Source of the DNA: Symbiodinium natans
Lineage: Eukaryota; Sar; Dinophyceae; Suessiales; Symbiodiniaceae
Length of the DNA: 62,000 nt
Assembly (NCBI GenBank): GCA_905221605.1
Contig: CAJNDS010002448.1
Location: 1-62,000, forward strand
Direction: 5' to 3'
Below, one piece after another: positions 34,902 to 46,115 of this stretch (positions are counted from its first letter, which is position 1; each line of letters opens with the position of its first letter). The notes beneath the pieces are model-generated. The model made no database searches, had not been told where the DNA came from, and saw only the letters and a program-made list of their open reading frames with translations. The position numbers and the translations under genes were made by a program.

Positions 34902-35179
34902 CTCGCATTCATGATATTGAAAAACTAGTATAAAATACAATTTTTTTAATGTGATTATATGAAGAAGAACTGCTTGAACCCTAAACTCTAGATCTAATGT
35001 TATTCATCTTAGTCTTGCGGGGCTTTCAAACATCCCAAGCTCAAACTTCTCAGCCCGGCGCGGCCCTTGTGCTTTTGGGACTTGGGGTCCATCGCGAGGC
35101 TCTTCGGCTGTGTAGCTAAGGCCAATCGCCCAACCTCCTTAGGGGTTTACATCCTAAACCCTAAACCCTAAACCCTTAG

Positions 35180-35272
35180 CCCATGTTGGAGGAGAACGTC
35201 CGACTTCGGGTCCAAGGGACGAGCTTCGGAGCGCGAAGTCTCTTTTTCCTCAGTCCCGCACTGCTGAACCCC
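35180..35272 (-). CDS. Exon candidate QCGTEEKETSRSEARPLDPK, minus strand
   Basis: After GGGGTTCAG the frame reads QCGTEEKETSRSEARPLDPK, SDVLLQHG and reaches a GC donor (GG|GCTAAGG) beside heptamers. It may be upstream of the 34.9-kb exon in the same gene. Confidence 0.35.
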
Positions 35273-35891
35273 CAAGCTTAGTACTCGTGAATTACTCAGC
35301 AGCAGCGAGACATGTACCATGTGAGGCCCAGCTTCCAAAAAGAGGGATGAGCAGCATACCCTATGCCCCCCACTCACAGCGCCATAACCCGATCCGAAAG
35401 CCTTCTTGCCCGGAGAGCCAGCGGCAAAACATCCGAGACAAGATCTGATTTTAGGCAGGCTCGGGGTGCAATGAGCCCGTCGTGAATTCCGTTCACAACA
35501 TCTTGGAAATCCTGTTAGATCAACCCCGTTTCCACACCCCCAACACCCCCTAAGCTTCAGGGCAAGTTTCGCAGTAGCCGTGCTCCTCGGCTTCGGAGGA
35601 GATTTGGTCCTGGACCAACAAACATGTACCACATGAAAGGCAGCCTCGAATTCCTGCGCCACCTGCCTGCGGAAGGCAGTTTGGGGTCTTCGGGGTGCCT
35701 TATGCAGTGCAGGCAAGTACAACCAGAGAGATTAGCCTGAATACTTGCGACACAACCCCGAACTAAAGTATTTTCTTGAAGGTTCATGAGTTGTAGTTGC
35801 AGTACGATAAAGTGTTCCAAGCAAGGCATGCTCCCCATACGATGACCTGAACAGAGGCACTTGAATAAAGGAAGCCTGCTTATCGACTCTA

Positions 35892-36127
35892 CTTGGAGGT
35901 TCATCGGCACTTATAAGTAGGGTTGTAGGGACCAAGGACCCTACTCAAGGTTCTGACCATCTAGTTACCATCATACTTATAACCCTACTAATAAGTGCCC
36001 CTAAACCCTAAACCCTAAGCCCGAGCCCTAAACCCTAAACATCCCTAAATCCTAGCCCTAAACCCTACACCCTACTTATTTTCCCATACTTATAACCCTG
36101 CTTAGAAGTGCCCATGAACCTCCAACC
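35892..36127. mobile_element. Introner-like element family I1, with heptamer array inside
   Basis: Opens CTTGGAGGTTCATCGGCACTT and closes AAGTGCCCATGAACCTCCAA. The centre holds about 70 bp of CCCTAAA-type repeats flanked by copies of the inner ACTTATAACCC motif, so the array lies within the element. Confidence 0.65.
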
Positions 36128-36132
36128 TTCAA

Positions 36133-36202
36133 GCTGAGCCGGCCTGCATCTTGAGGATGAGAGCCTGGACCATCTTCCTGGCGGCGGCCAGCGGGTCCTG
36201 CA
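36133..36202 (-). CDS. Possible exon DPLAAARKMVQALILKMQAG, minus strand
   Basis: Acceptor GTGTCTGCAG directly after a heptamer array, then a helical frame DPLAAARKMVQALILKMQAG. It stops two codons later unless a GC or GA donor is used. Its 3' edge runs into the inverted-repeat element at 35892-36127. Confidence 0.35.
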
Positions 36203-36422
36203 GACACAGGGTTTAGGGTTTAGGGTTTAGGGCTAGGGTTTGGGGTTTAGGGTTTAGGGTGCGGGGTGTTCCTGCTGCATGACTTGAGGGCCGCGAGAGA
36301 GTGCCTGGGCCAACATGTTTTTTTTGGCCACCTGCCTAGCAAAGCTCCGCGGGGCATACTGAGGAGTGGGACAAACTTCAGCTCGAGGAGACAAACCGTA
36401 GACATGCCAAGAAGAGCAACAA

Positions 36423-36425
36423 GGA

Positions 36426-36458
<33 letters not shown>

Positions 36459-36462
36459 ACAG
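36423..36462. repeat. (AC)n microsatellite
   Basis: About 18 AC units just before a CCCTAAA array. Confidence 0.9.
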
Positions 36463-36506
36463 GAAACACCCTAAACCCTAAACCCTAAACCCTAAACCCT
36501 AAACCC

Positions 36507-36752
36507 TATGCACCGAAGCAAAGCAGGAGCTGACGGAGCCTGAGCGTTTGCGAAGCTGACAAGGCCAATGGCACTGACACACGAGCCCGCCCAAAAATTC
36601 CGAGCGTGTCGAACATCATCCTCTGCTGAGCATCTGCTGTGATAGCGTTCCGAGGGAATGCGACAAAGGGCTTTACAACCCGCTTCACGGTACGAAAGCT
36701 CCAGTGGTGTCTGTTGCGACTGATGCCCGGCGCTGAGTTGCGGCCGCGGCAT
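36507..36752 (-). CDS. Protein-like open segment ending in a stop, minus strand
   Basis: One frame reads HHWSFRTVKRVVKPFVAFPR then NAITADAQQRMMFDTLGIFG and ends ... LLLCFGA-stop where a heptamer array begins. An overlapping frame from an ATG at 36752 (MPRPQLSAGHQSQQTP...) is also open for 86 codons. The first looks more protein-like, but I cannot decide. No family recognised. Confidence 0.35.
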
Positions 36753-36822
36753 TAGTGGTCATGTATTCCTACATTGTCATAACACGCACACACACACAGA
36801 CAAAGCAGAAAGTAACTCCGAG

Positions 36823-37148
36823 CTTGCGTGCGCCATCTTTCATCATCGTGAAACGACAGAAGCTGCCAACGGGCTGCACGTGCAGAATCTGCTGGAGCTG
36901 TTGGTCGTCCTTCTAAAGGCTGCCTTGTTTCGCATGCAGAAGATCTTGCCGGCAGTGGTGTATTTCTCCGTCACCCCTCTTATCGCATCAGGATGCCGAT
37001 AATGGGCTGTGCCATGTATGGAAGGAGTGTGCATGCCGTGTACCTGTGGTCCTTTGTGGTCCTTGCTTCACTGGCCTCACAGCCTGGAACATCTTCCTAC
37101 AGTGGTCGTACATTGCTAAATTGGGCTTTGAGCTTGCTGCCTTGCTTG
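36823..37148 (+). CDS. Membrane-protein gene fragment, two exons, plus strand
   Basis: Exon 36823-36991 reads ETTEAANGLHVQNLLELLVV then LLKAALFRMQKILPAVVYF then SVTPLIAS. Exon 37083-37148 reads WNIFLQWSYIAKLGFELAAL and ends G|GTGAGA. The 91-nt intron starts GA (ATCAG|GATGCC), ends CTCACAG, and is phase-correct (S-A-W across the junction). Three hydrophobic helices are present, so this is part of a polytopic membrane protein of unknown family. It is transcribed opposite to the helical exons on both sides, so it lies within, or between, minus-strand genes. The 5' limit is uncertain. Confidence 0.55.
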
Positions 37149-37895
37149 GTGAGACCGGGGCCCGGGGCGAGCGAGCTGGGCACGCCGGGGGTCCGATTCG
37201 TAGGTTTAAGCCCGGCAGCACAGGGGTCTGACCCGGAAGCTTCCGGGATTGTGCTTGGCGGTGCTAAGGAAGATTTTGGGTGACCCCGAAACATGCCTCC
37301 TAACCCCTAACCCCTAAACCCTAAACCCTAAAGCTGCTCAACTGGGGAACATTTCAAGCTCCGAATCGCCCCAGTCCTCTTCGGAGCCAAAGGCAGTTGA
37401 CACCTTGGCAGCCTCGGAACCATGGGCGCCAGGAACCACTTCCTCTATACTCCCCTTAGAACCTTAATAAAAATGACATGTTTGAATATCCTCTTGGGTT
37501 TATATAAACAAAACTAAAAAATAATTCCCAAGGGGGATATAGTCCTATCGGTGACAAGTTGAAATCCTGTCCAAAGAGTCTCAGGCTACGGAGACTCCAG
37601 TTGAGTGGGGTCCCAGTGCTGCGATACCCTCTATCAGTTGAGAGGCTGCCCCTCCCTCCCGCGTACTGCCAAACATGCTGCTGTAAGGACATCCTGAACA
37701 GAACATGATCAACTGGGAAATGTGAGACGAGCCCCCCTCTCGCCGCACTCAACATCCACCAGTTCAGGCAACGGATCCAGCACCCTGCCGAGACCAGATT
37801 GACGTTCAGTTTGGGTCTTGCGCTTGCGCACAACCCACTCGAAGACATCAACCACATCTCGGTGCGTGGCTTTTTGGTTATTCTTGGGCACGGAC

Positions 37896-38021
37896 CAATT
37901 GTGAGAGGATCGGAAGCTGCTGCTGCTTGGCGAGGCGGCTCAGAAGGCCAACGACCACGCGCTCGGCCTGTTCTTTCAGGGCATCTGCGATTTCATCATG
38001 GGGCCAAGTCTTCTTTCTGTC
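37896..38021 (-). CDS. Helical exon DRKKTWPHDEIADALKEQAE..., minus strand
   Basis: After an acceptor CTGTAG there are 42 open codons, DRKKTWPHDEIADALK then EQAERVVVGLLSRLAKQQQL, closing at TTG|GTCCGT. Just beyond, in a second frame (37890-37732), an equally convincing stretch reads VVDVFEWVVRKRKTQTERQ and ends ... RLTFPS-stop. The two probably belong together, with an intron or indel between them that I could not place. Confidence 0.45.
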
Positions 38022-38299
38022 CTACAGCGTCTCTGGCCGCAAGGAATGCGAAAGATCAGAACAAAAAAACAGGAAGTAAACCCCCAAACCCTATACACCC
38101 TAAACCCCTATGAACCCTAAGCCCTATCATGGCCCAGACTTCCTACACATCAACCCCCCCCCCCCCCCCCCCCCCCCCCTTCCCCCCCCCATCTCTGCCC
38201 AGGGCAGACCTGGACTGGAGGCGCGCGGGTCGCCTCGGCTCCTTCCCTCCTCCAAGGCTTCGGTGTGTGAGAGTAGTTTAACGTCAGGGGGGTCATGAG

Positions 38300-38402
38300 A
38301 TGGGATGCTCCCCCTTATACTAGCAGTCCTTAGTAGGGATCATGGTACCCCCAATTAAAATTCCCTATTCAGGACTGTCAGTATAAGGGGGAACTTCCCA
38401 AG
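38300..38402. mobile_element. Introner-like element family I2
   Basis: TGGGATGCTCCCCCTTATAC ... GTATAAGGGGGAACTTCCCA, 103 bp; the inner arms AGTAGGGATCATGG / TTCCCTATTCAGGAC are conserved with the other copies. Confidence 0.7.
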
Positions 38403-39347
38403 TGCTCAGGGCTTAGAGCTTGGGTTTAGGGTTCACGTCCATTTCGTTGCAGAGGTCCAGCAAAGCTGAATGTCTAGCATCAATATGGGGTTTAAAGGCT
38501 GTGTTTTTTGGTGTATTGCAGGAGAGGGGGTTCAACAGGGTTCAAGGTTTGCATTTACTGAAGGAAGGTGGGCCACTCTAAGACTCTAAGCTGCCTGTGG
38601 GATCATCAGCTTCGTGACCGACCACCGGATCAGCGAACCATCCCTGCTGCTGACCGAGATAAGGCCCGAAACCCTAAACCTTACACATCTGCTAAAAACA
38701 CTCCAGATGAAATTTGGGGTCTGGCTGTGGGCTAAGCCCTTCTACAGGCGACAATCAATGCAAAAAAAATGCCTACAGACCGAACTAAAACTATCAAATT
38801 CATAATCGCCAAAATCAGCCATCATCCATACGGCCCAAACCCTAAACCCTTCTTTGGTTCAAGGCAAACCCAAACCCCAAACCCTCATCCTAAACCTTTT
38901 TGCATCCGGACTCCCGTGGGTGCTGCCAGAAACTGCCCAAGCACAGGCTTCCACCTCATCCTAAACCTAAACCCTAAATGCAGAATCCCACCTTTCAGCA
39001 GTAGGTGCTCGAACACCGCCACGGGAAGCTATCTGCAAAAACGCGAGGCCACCCTGCAGTAGGGTTTTGGGGTTTATCGGGCTTGGGGGTTTAAGGTAGA
39101 GCTGAAAGACATGTCACGATTTCGGGCGACTCTGAGAGGATGTAGTGGGGACAGCTTCCTCAAAGAGATGTCTCATCTTGTGTCCGCCGACAGCCGGCCC
39201 TAGTGTACTGAGCTAGAACTGCAGAGGCAGCCTCCACAGGGGTCGTGACGGGCGGCTTCTCCACAAAACGCTTGAAGTCCAACCTAAACCCTAAACCCTA
39301 AACCCCAAACCCCACACCCTAAACCCTAAACCCTATAACCCCTAAAC

Positions 39348-39993
39348 TGGTCGGGAGTTTTTTCTCAACGGCCCCTGCCTCCGTAAATGCGCCTTGGATG
39401 GCCTGCTTGGCGTCGGCGAGCACCTGCAGCTCCGTCCTGGGTCGGTGGACTCTTTTAGGGTTTAGGGGAGCTTTAATACGGGGGTTTACGAAAATAGGGG
39501 GGACCCCCAAAAATAGATCCCCAAATAGTGGGATCCCCGTATACTAAGGATATTCCTTTCCTGCATGGACTTTTGACTGTCGGGCGGGGGGGCTCAAGAA
39601 AAATTTGAACTGAAGGTACGACAAGAAGCACATCACTTTTATTGCCCAACTATCCCGATTCTGGTAGCTGACCTCACCAGCAACCCAGTTTGCAAACCCT
39701 GAACCCTAAACCCTAAACCCTAAGCCCGAAACGCCTGAACCCCTAAACCCTCACCCAGTTTGCGTCAAGCATCTGCCGGCCCTTCTCGGAAGCCTCTTGG
39801 TCGGCTCCCGCTTGCCTCACAGGAACAGCTCTTTTAGAGGGCACAAGAACAGCAGTGGCATTGCTTGCGCCCCTGAACCCCAAACCCTAAAACCTTACAA
39901 GCCCCATTATGGTACCGTAAGTTGGGCGTCCATATGCTCCAAGTTCTCAAGGATTCGGTGGAGTCCTTGGGCTACACTCCTGTACTCAGCGGC
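39348..39993 (-). CDS. Three helical exons, minus strand
   Basis: Exon 39993-39916 has a textbook acceptor (TTTCTATCCCCAG) and 26 codons (AAEYRSVAQGLHRILENLEH...), ending ACG|GTACCA. Exon 39815-39755 (QAGADQEASEKGRQMLDANW) ends at GTGAGG. Exon 39423-39348 (VLADAKQAIQGAFTEAGAVE) ends A|GTTTAGG, the donor being the first unit of a heptamer array. The last two join in phase; the first and second do not with the boundaries I chose. The peptides look like amphipathic helices. Confidence 0.5.
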
Positions 39994-40797
39994 CTGGGGA
40001 TAGAAAGGGGTGTCCATTTTGTTCAGAGGGCTTAGGGCTTACTCAGGGATCCCTAAACCCAAAAAAGCCCTAAACTGTAATGACACATGGTGAAAGTAAG
40101 GAGAGCCGAACCAAACATGGGTTTGAAGTGAGAGGTTCGCTTCAGGGTTCTGCAGAGTATTGAATAAGAAATGCATTGAATAAGAGAAGAAGTCTGAAGC
40201 TAGCAGGCACACCCAGTGTCTGGAATTCCAGATGTGTATTGTTGAGACATCCGTTTGGGGCCTTCTTTTTTGCCCCGCCCCACCTGATCGGAGGCCTCCT
40301 CCTCTGAAATCCACACCGAACCCCAAACAAAAGCCTACCTCATCGAGATAGGGCCGTTTTGCCCGTCCCACCCCATCTTGGACTTCAAGGCCCCGAAAGC
40401 CCTGGACCACGGTCACGCGGTCACGCGCAAATCCAGACAGAACCCCAAAAGTTAACCAAATTTCGAAGTCTCTCTGTGACTCTCGCCGGCAAGATGTCTT
40501 ATCCCAACTTCTGCGAACAAGAAACTTCCTGAGGGGGGGTAGTAGGGCCAGTAGGGGCTGCCCCTACCCCTTAACTCCCTACTCTTGCAGGAATCCGTGA
40601 AATAGAACATGCAAGGCCCTTATGCGCTCGAGCGCCCCAGCCCCTCGCCGCCAGAGACTGAAGCAAACACCGAAACCCCCGCCCGCCCCCCGCCTCCCCT
40701 TCTCGTCGTTTTAAGGACAGTCGATAGATGGATAATAAATAAATAAAAAAAAAATATATATATATATATATAATACGATAACAATACAAATAGTCAC

Positions 40798-40873
40798 CGC
40801 AAGCCCAGGCACATGCACGCATCCTGCGTGGCCTTCAGCGCTTCCTCGACCTCCACAAGGCGTTGTCGGCTCA
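40798..40873 (-). CDS. Helical exon SRQRLVEVEEALKATQDA, minus strand
   Basis: Acceptor GACCTTCAG, then 24 codons (SRQRLVEVEEALKATQDA ... CLGL), ending CG|GTGACT. The acceptor is the last base pair of an inverted-repeat-like element (about 40874-40930: GGTACCCTATATGTAATCCC ... GGGGGATATAGGACCTTCAG). Confidence 0.45.
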
Positions 40874-41412
40874 CTGAAGGTCCTATATCCCCCTACACCC
40901 TTTAAGGGATTACATATAGGGTACCTCGTTCCCTCATTCCCTAGTAACCAACAGTAAGTATGGAGTTGATCTGACATTTCCTGCACCGTGCTTTTAGCGA
41001 AGCGTACGCGGACGCGCCCCAGGCGTGCTTACACAGAAACTAACAACCACAAACCAGCAATGCCATGAAGAAAGCGCTGGACCTGAATCAGTGTCAGGAT
41101 TGAGGGTTGCGGGTTTCAGGTACCTCAACTGCAGAAGTGAAGCACCCAAAGCCCAGAACACCAGACGCCTCAACCCCATAAAGCCCTAAGCCCTAAAAAC
41201 CCTCAACCCCATAAACCCTAAACCCTAAACCCTCTGAAGCCCCTTAAACCTCATAAAACCTATACCCACGCACCTTGCTGGATCCGGTGCTCGCCCCTGT
41301 CCTGTTCAGGGTTCAAGGTTTCGGGTTGAGGGTCAAGTTATACTCCTTAAGAACCTGGTACAGGCCTTTCTAGGGTGTTAAGGAATCAAGCTTGCAAGGT
41401 TTCGAATGGGTC

Positions 41413-41503
41413 CTGTCGCTCTGGAGCTTGGCGCGGCGAGTTTCGCTCACTGCGCGCTCCTTCTGCGCGGCGGCGAGACTGGTCCTGAGCTTCCCAAAAT
41501 CCC
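41413..41503 (-). CDS. Helical exon DFGKLRTSLAAAQKERAVSE, minus strand
   Basis: Open for 29 codons (DFGKLRTSLAAAQKERAVSE, then TRRAKLQSD). The acceptor TAAGTAG is the very end of an inverted-repeat element (41504-41608). The donor is either GA (AG|GACCC) or an internal GTGAGC. Confidence 0.45.
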
Positions 41504-41608
41504 CTACTTAGTTGTCCAGTACCTAGGGGTTTTAAAGGTTAACCTTTGGGATTCTAAGGGGAATCTACTAACCCAAAAAGGTTAAAGGTTACCTACTCTA
41601 CTACTAAG
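41504..41608. mobile_element. Introner-like element family I5 flush with an exon
   Basis: CTACTTAGTTGTCCAGTACC ... GGTTACCTACTCTACTACTAAG with inner AAAGGTTAACC. On the minus strand it ends TAAGTAG, the acceptor of exon 41503-41413. Confidence 0.6.
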
Positions 41609-42929
41609 CCTACACCCTATACAAACTCTAACACCCGAGCACCCTCGCACCCTAACACCCCGAGAGCTTCTAGAGGTTGGAGCCTCACAGGGCTACACTC
41701 TCCTGAGGTGTACCAAGGGTGCCGCCTTTTCCTCAGTGTGGTTTAAGAATGGTTGTTCGGCCAAATTGCGATGCAGTACTGTGTAAGCAAGCAGAAGCTT
41801 CGGTGAGGATGGCAACTGACACTCCTGAGACCCTGGTCCCGCAGCTAAGGGGGGTTTAGGGTTTCGGAACCGTAGTTCTGGAAAACAAGGGTGGGAAGGG
41901 TTTAGGGATACTGGTGGTATCCGTTAGGAAAGTCAGCAAACTGGTGGATCGAACGAAAGAACTTTGAACAAGGTGGCCAGAAGTCCCAACCAGCGCTAAA
42001 CTTGGACCATCCCGAACTGCCCCAAGGGTCTGGTCGTCATCTAGCTGGCTCTTCAGCGATGCCTCAGAAAGACAAAGGCAAGTAATATAGGGGCCTTCAT
42101 GATTAGAATAGGGAATAGGGTTTGGGGGGGCTATTCTACTTGCAGTGTAACCACAAAAGGAACATCAAGGAGGATTATTTGCCATTATACAGACCCCGAT
42201 AGCAGCTTGGCTTGCTTCGAGAGGTTCTTCAGCGGCTAGATCCTTCAGAAAGTGGGGGGGGGGGGGGTGTTTTGGGGTTTGTGGGGTACACCCAGGACCC
42301 CCATTTTTGGGTCAACATCCTCGAAACCTGGGGGTATAAAAGGGCCCAACAACCGAGCAGAGGCTCTAGCTCTCCTGGGTTTTACAGAGCCTCCCCAACC
42401 CAGGGCCGCAGTGGGCATCCCAGAACCAGGGACTTTGGGAAGGTCCGGTTTAGGGTTTAGGGTTTAGGTTTAGGGTTTAGGGCCTACGTGATTCCCTTCA
42501 AGGCTGATCCATGAAAGAAAACACAAAAGGTGCAAAACTAGCAGCGAAACCCGAAACCCTCAGGCCCTATAAACCCGAAACACCAACCCCAGTTCTCGCA
42601 TGGGTCTAGGCCAGGCGCCGACAGTAGCTCGAACGAGTGGGCTGCCTGCCCCTGGTGGATTAGGGCTAAGGTTTAGGGTTGTGAGGTTCAGGGTTTAGGG
42701 TTTAGGGTTTAGGGTGTTAAACGGTTAAAGGATTGGGCTTACTTGGGATGTGGGGTTAGGTTAGAAACGGTTTTGGGTTTAGGATCTTTGGGCAAGCAGG
42801 GTGCATCGTCCGGGGACTCTCATATGAATGAATCTGGACGGGGTAACCTTTACACGTAGCTGTGTTGCCGCATACACATACATGTAGAATGCATATGCAG
42901 ATGCTCACTGGCGGCAATATTTTTGGCCT

Positions 42930-43027
42930 GGTTGCTGAGTACCCTGGCCCCAACAAGGTTCACCTTTCAATTGTGGTAGGATTGCATATACCCCCCAAAA
43001 GGTTGAAGGCCATCTACTCAGCTACTA
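42930..43027. mobile_element. Introner-like element family I5
   Basis: GGTTGCTGAGTACC ... GGCCATCTACTCAGCTAC, with AACAAGGTTCACCTTTCAATT / CCAAAAGGTTGAAGG inside. Confidence 0.6.
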
Positions 43028-43107
43028 ATGTTGGAATATCTGTTCCAGAGCTGCAATACAACCTATGGACACCTTCGAAAAAGTCCCCCCCCCTTCCAAG
43101 CAGTCAG

Positions 43108-43156
43108 GGCTTTGTGCAGCCTCGGTCTTGCGCAGGTCGGCCAGGTTCTGCTCCGC
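43108..43156 (-). CDS. Helical exon AEQNLADLRKTEAAQ, minus strand
   Basis: Acceptor CGATTCAG, then GCG GAG CAG AAC CTG ... reading AEQNLADLRKTEAAQS. The 3' limit is uncertain (GC donors are possible). Composition matches the other helical exons on this strand. Confidence 0.4.
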
Positions 43157-43159
43157 CTG

Positions 43160-45195
43160 AATCGAGGGTTGCTTGTGAACTTCTGTGAATATACTTGTGA
43201 TGAAACACGCATAGCTGGCTCCTCCCTTTAGCCACATGGCTGCAAGGTGAGTGGGTGCGTGTCTGTGTGTGAGATAACACCCATGATTTAACAACTTGTG
43301 ACCACGCTATGCGGCTGAATGGATGGTAGGATCTCTGGGTCTCTGAGTGGCACTCTCTCCTGCGGAGTCTAGCATCTTGCTTCGTTCTAAGGCTCTAAGC
43401 AAGACACATTGATTCTCGTCACACTGGCTTGACCCCAATGCCCATGCTCCCCAGGCTTTGGCAGGTTGTGTGTGTGTGTTTAGCGGATCACAGCGTCTTT
43501 GGGTTGCATTACAATCAGTAAAATTGGGCGTTCTCTCATCGCGTCACCTTTAAAGCTAGCTTGCTTGTACGAGCTCGGATGAGACTCTGTTGTCGCGTGG
43601 CGGGCTTCAGGTGAAGATCGTTTGCAACCAAAACTTGGACCCTTTACTGAGAAGCTGCAACCTGAACGACGGCATTCTGACACCTCGTCCTGCATCTGCT
43701 TCAGGAGCTCGACCAGATCACCGGCACGCCTGTGCCGGTCACACCCACTGGTTACCGAACTCTGCGGTTAGTGTCCCTCGCCTAGAATAAAAATGCTGTG
43801 CGTAACTTCCACAACACTGCAACACTAGGCTGGGCTTGCAGCGGTACCACTACGACCTTAGACGAGAAGGGCCTGCTTCGGTTTTTGCGTCCTTTCATTC
43901 ATAACAACGAGCTTCCATGGGGCATGCGACAAAGTCGCGACTGATATCCGCCATTTGGAGTGCCGCTGTCGTCCTGCACAAGCAGACTTGTACCGTGAAA
44001 ATAAGCTTGCAGAACCACTCAGGTTGCGACACAGTATGCACCCGATGTGAAGGTATCCCCATCGTGCTCAAATCCCATAAATCATCATAAATCCCTAGAC
44101 CCTAAGCTGCACCATGAGTTTCCACTGTACCCTGAACATCTTTCAAGCAACGGAAAGCGTCCAAGAAAGGATATCGAAGAACCTCATGCTGCGATTTAGG
44201 GTTTCGACTCTCACGCTCGCGCACAGGCAGGCAAGGCACGCCGTCTAGCGTTTCAAGTTTCGGGTCTAGGGGTGATACGCATGCTGCTTTGATCCCCCCC
44301 TATATATTATAAAATGTCGTTGTGAGCTAATCAAGAACAAAAGCCCACATTCAGCACCAACAGAAAGCCGATTCCAAACGCCACTCGATGAGGAAGCCAG
44401 TCCTTTCAGGAGACGCCGCCCGACCACCTTCAACCATAAATGCCTTCAACGTTAAACACCCCAAAGCCTCCCCGAAAGAACCCTAAAACCTTGAGCCCTA
44501 AACTTGCCCTAAACAATCCACTCGCACCACCCCCCCCCCCCCCCCCCCCCCCCCCCAAAAGAAACACAAACAAAGCGCGCTTCAAACCCTCAAGCCCGAT
44601 AAAGCCCTAACCCCCCTCTGCCCCCCCCCCCCCGCCCCACCCCCTCCAGCAATAAAAGAATAACAAAACGACCCGACACCAACAAAGGGCTCCTGGCCCA
44701 ATGTCGCCAAGGCTGTGAGCTCTGCGGCCCGGGGGGCCAACGCCGTCGAGTCCACGAGGGCCGCCAGTGCCAGGAGTCTTGCCGTGTTTTAGGTTGAATT
44801 GGGGTTTAGGGTTTAGGGTCTACGGTTTAGAGGTTAGGGGGCTATAGGCTTTAAGAGTTTAGGGGCCTAGAGTTTTTGGTGTTAAGAGGGTTTGGGGTTT
44901 GGGCTTGCAAGGGTTTTAGGACATTTCGAGTCTCAGAATCGCACGTGGCAAGGCGTCGCTAGGCCCCAGTAGTCCGAGTACGTTCACTACTCTCACCAAG
45001 AGCTTGGACCTCGCAAATCCTCTAATGCTTCCATCTTGTGTGACAATCAGTCCCTCACCTGCTTTATCTAGGGTTTAGGGTTGGGGGTTTAGGGTGGTGT
45101 TTTAGGGTCTCCACGGAGGGGGGAAGGTTCTCAGAAGCTCAGGTGCATGGTGACGTTCCGGGCACATGCCCAGTCTCAAAGCAAATTTCAAGCTA
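43160..45195. other. No firmly supported gene
   Basis: Two overlapping exon-like frames lie at about 43860-44075 on the plus strand (KGLLRFLRPFIHNNELPWGM; QADLYRENKLAEPLRLRHSM), but frame and boundaries are undecided. Poly-C tracts at 44.53 and 44.62 kb; heptamers at 44.8 and 45.07 kb. Confidence 0.5.
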
Positions 45196-45199
45196 AGCC

Positions 45200-45427
45200 G
45201 CATGTCGGAGACGTGCGTTGCCTGCGCTTGAACATGTGGCAATATGTTTCCCTCGTGCACTCTATGTCTATCGAGATGACGAGTTGGTCAGGTTGGGAAT
45301 CGCCGATGCCTTGGGATCAATATCTCATTGCTTGCTCAAAGATACGCTGCTCCAGCTAGGGTCGGGGTGGGGCAAACGGGGACAGGATTCACAGTTAGGG
45401 GCGGATCACCTTCAACAAGACCTCTAG
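45200..45427 (+). CDS. Protein-like open segment, plus strand
   Basis: Reads LPALEHVAICFPRALYVYRD, DELVRLGIADALGSISHCLL, KDTLLQLGSGWGKRGQDSQL and ends in a stop (TAG) at 45425-45427, so it may be a terminal exon. A possible acceptor is AGCTAAG near 45199. Family unknown. Confidence 0.35.
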   Translation, partial: ACRRRALPALEHVAICFPRALYVYRDDELVRLGIADALGSISHCLLKDTLLQLGSGWGKRGQDSQLGADHLQQDL

Positions 45428-45877
45428 GGAAGTGGTGCCTAATGTATGAACTCATCGCGAGAGACTTGAGCTTATATAGAAATGTGTATGTATAGCGCAC
45501 TATGAAACTGTATGTATGGACTCCGCATCCTTACAAACCCGTCAGCTGGCTTAGGAGTTGTTGGAGGGCCCTTCAACTCTACTCTTTCCGTCTCTCCATG
45601 CTCCAGCGCGCTCGGCAAACGAGGCCTCTTCAGACGATACTTGCCTGGCACGTATGAGTCGCTGGGCTGATATCTGAAGCTGACTGGTTCCAGCACTTAA
45701 GAGCTTAGCATTGGCACTATGGTTGTGTCCGTTCCAGCTGAAGCACACAGCGAGTTTTGGCACAGAATGTTGACAGCCCCGCAGTATTACAGTATCGCTG
45801 ATGAGTAGAATCTTCGAAGGACGGCTCGCAGGCACCCTCCCCCCCCCCCCCCCCCCCCCCCCCCCCAAAATACGAGT

Positions 45878-46010
45878 AGGGTTTAGGGTTTAGGGTTTAG
45901 GGTTTAGGGTTTAGGGTTTAGGGTTTAGGGTTTAGGGTTTAGGGTTTAGGGTTTAGGGTTTAGGGTTTAGGGTTTAGGGTTTAGGGTTTAGGGTTTAGGG
46001 TTTAGGGGCT
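45878..46010. repeat. Interstitial TTTAGGG array
   Basis: About 18 uninterrupted TTTAGGG units directly after a long poly-C tract. Confidence 0.9.
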
Positions 46011-46115
46011 CGAACCATTTGTCTTGCACTCGACTCTCATGGTGGCTATAGCTTTGGGGTTCAAGGGCTCCCTTTTTTTGGGTGCTTTCCTAGGGTGGAC
46101 GTCCGAGTTCCAAAC

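Noticed and set aside
35168-35722. A 184-codon minus-strand frame taken as one gene
   Set aside because: It changes character along its length and probably spans short exons and intron; only the 35180-35272 part has usable splice sites.
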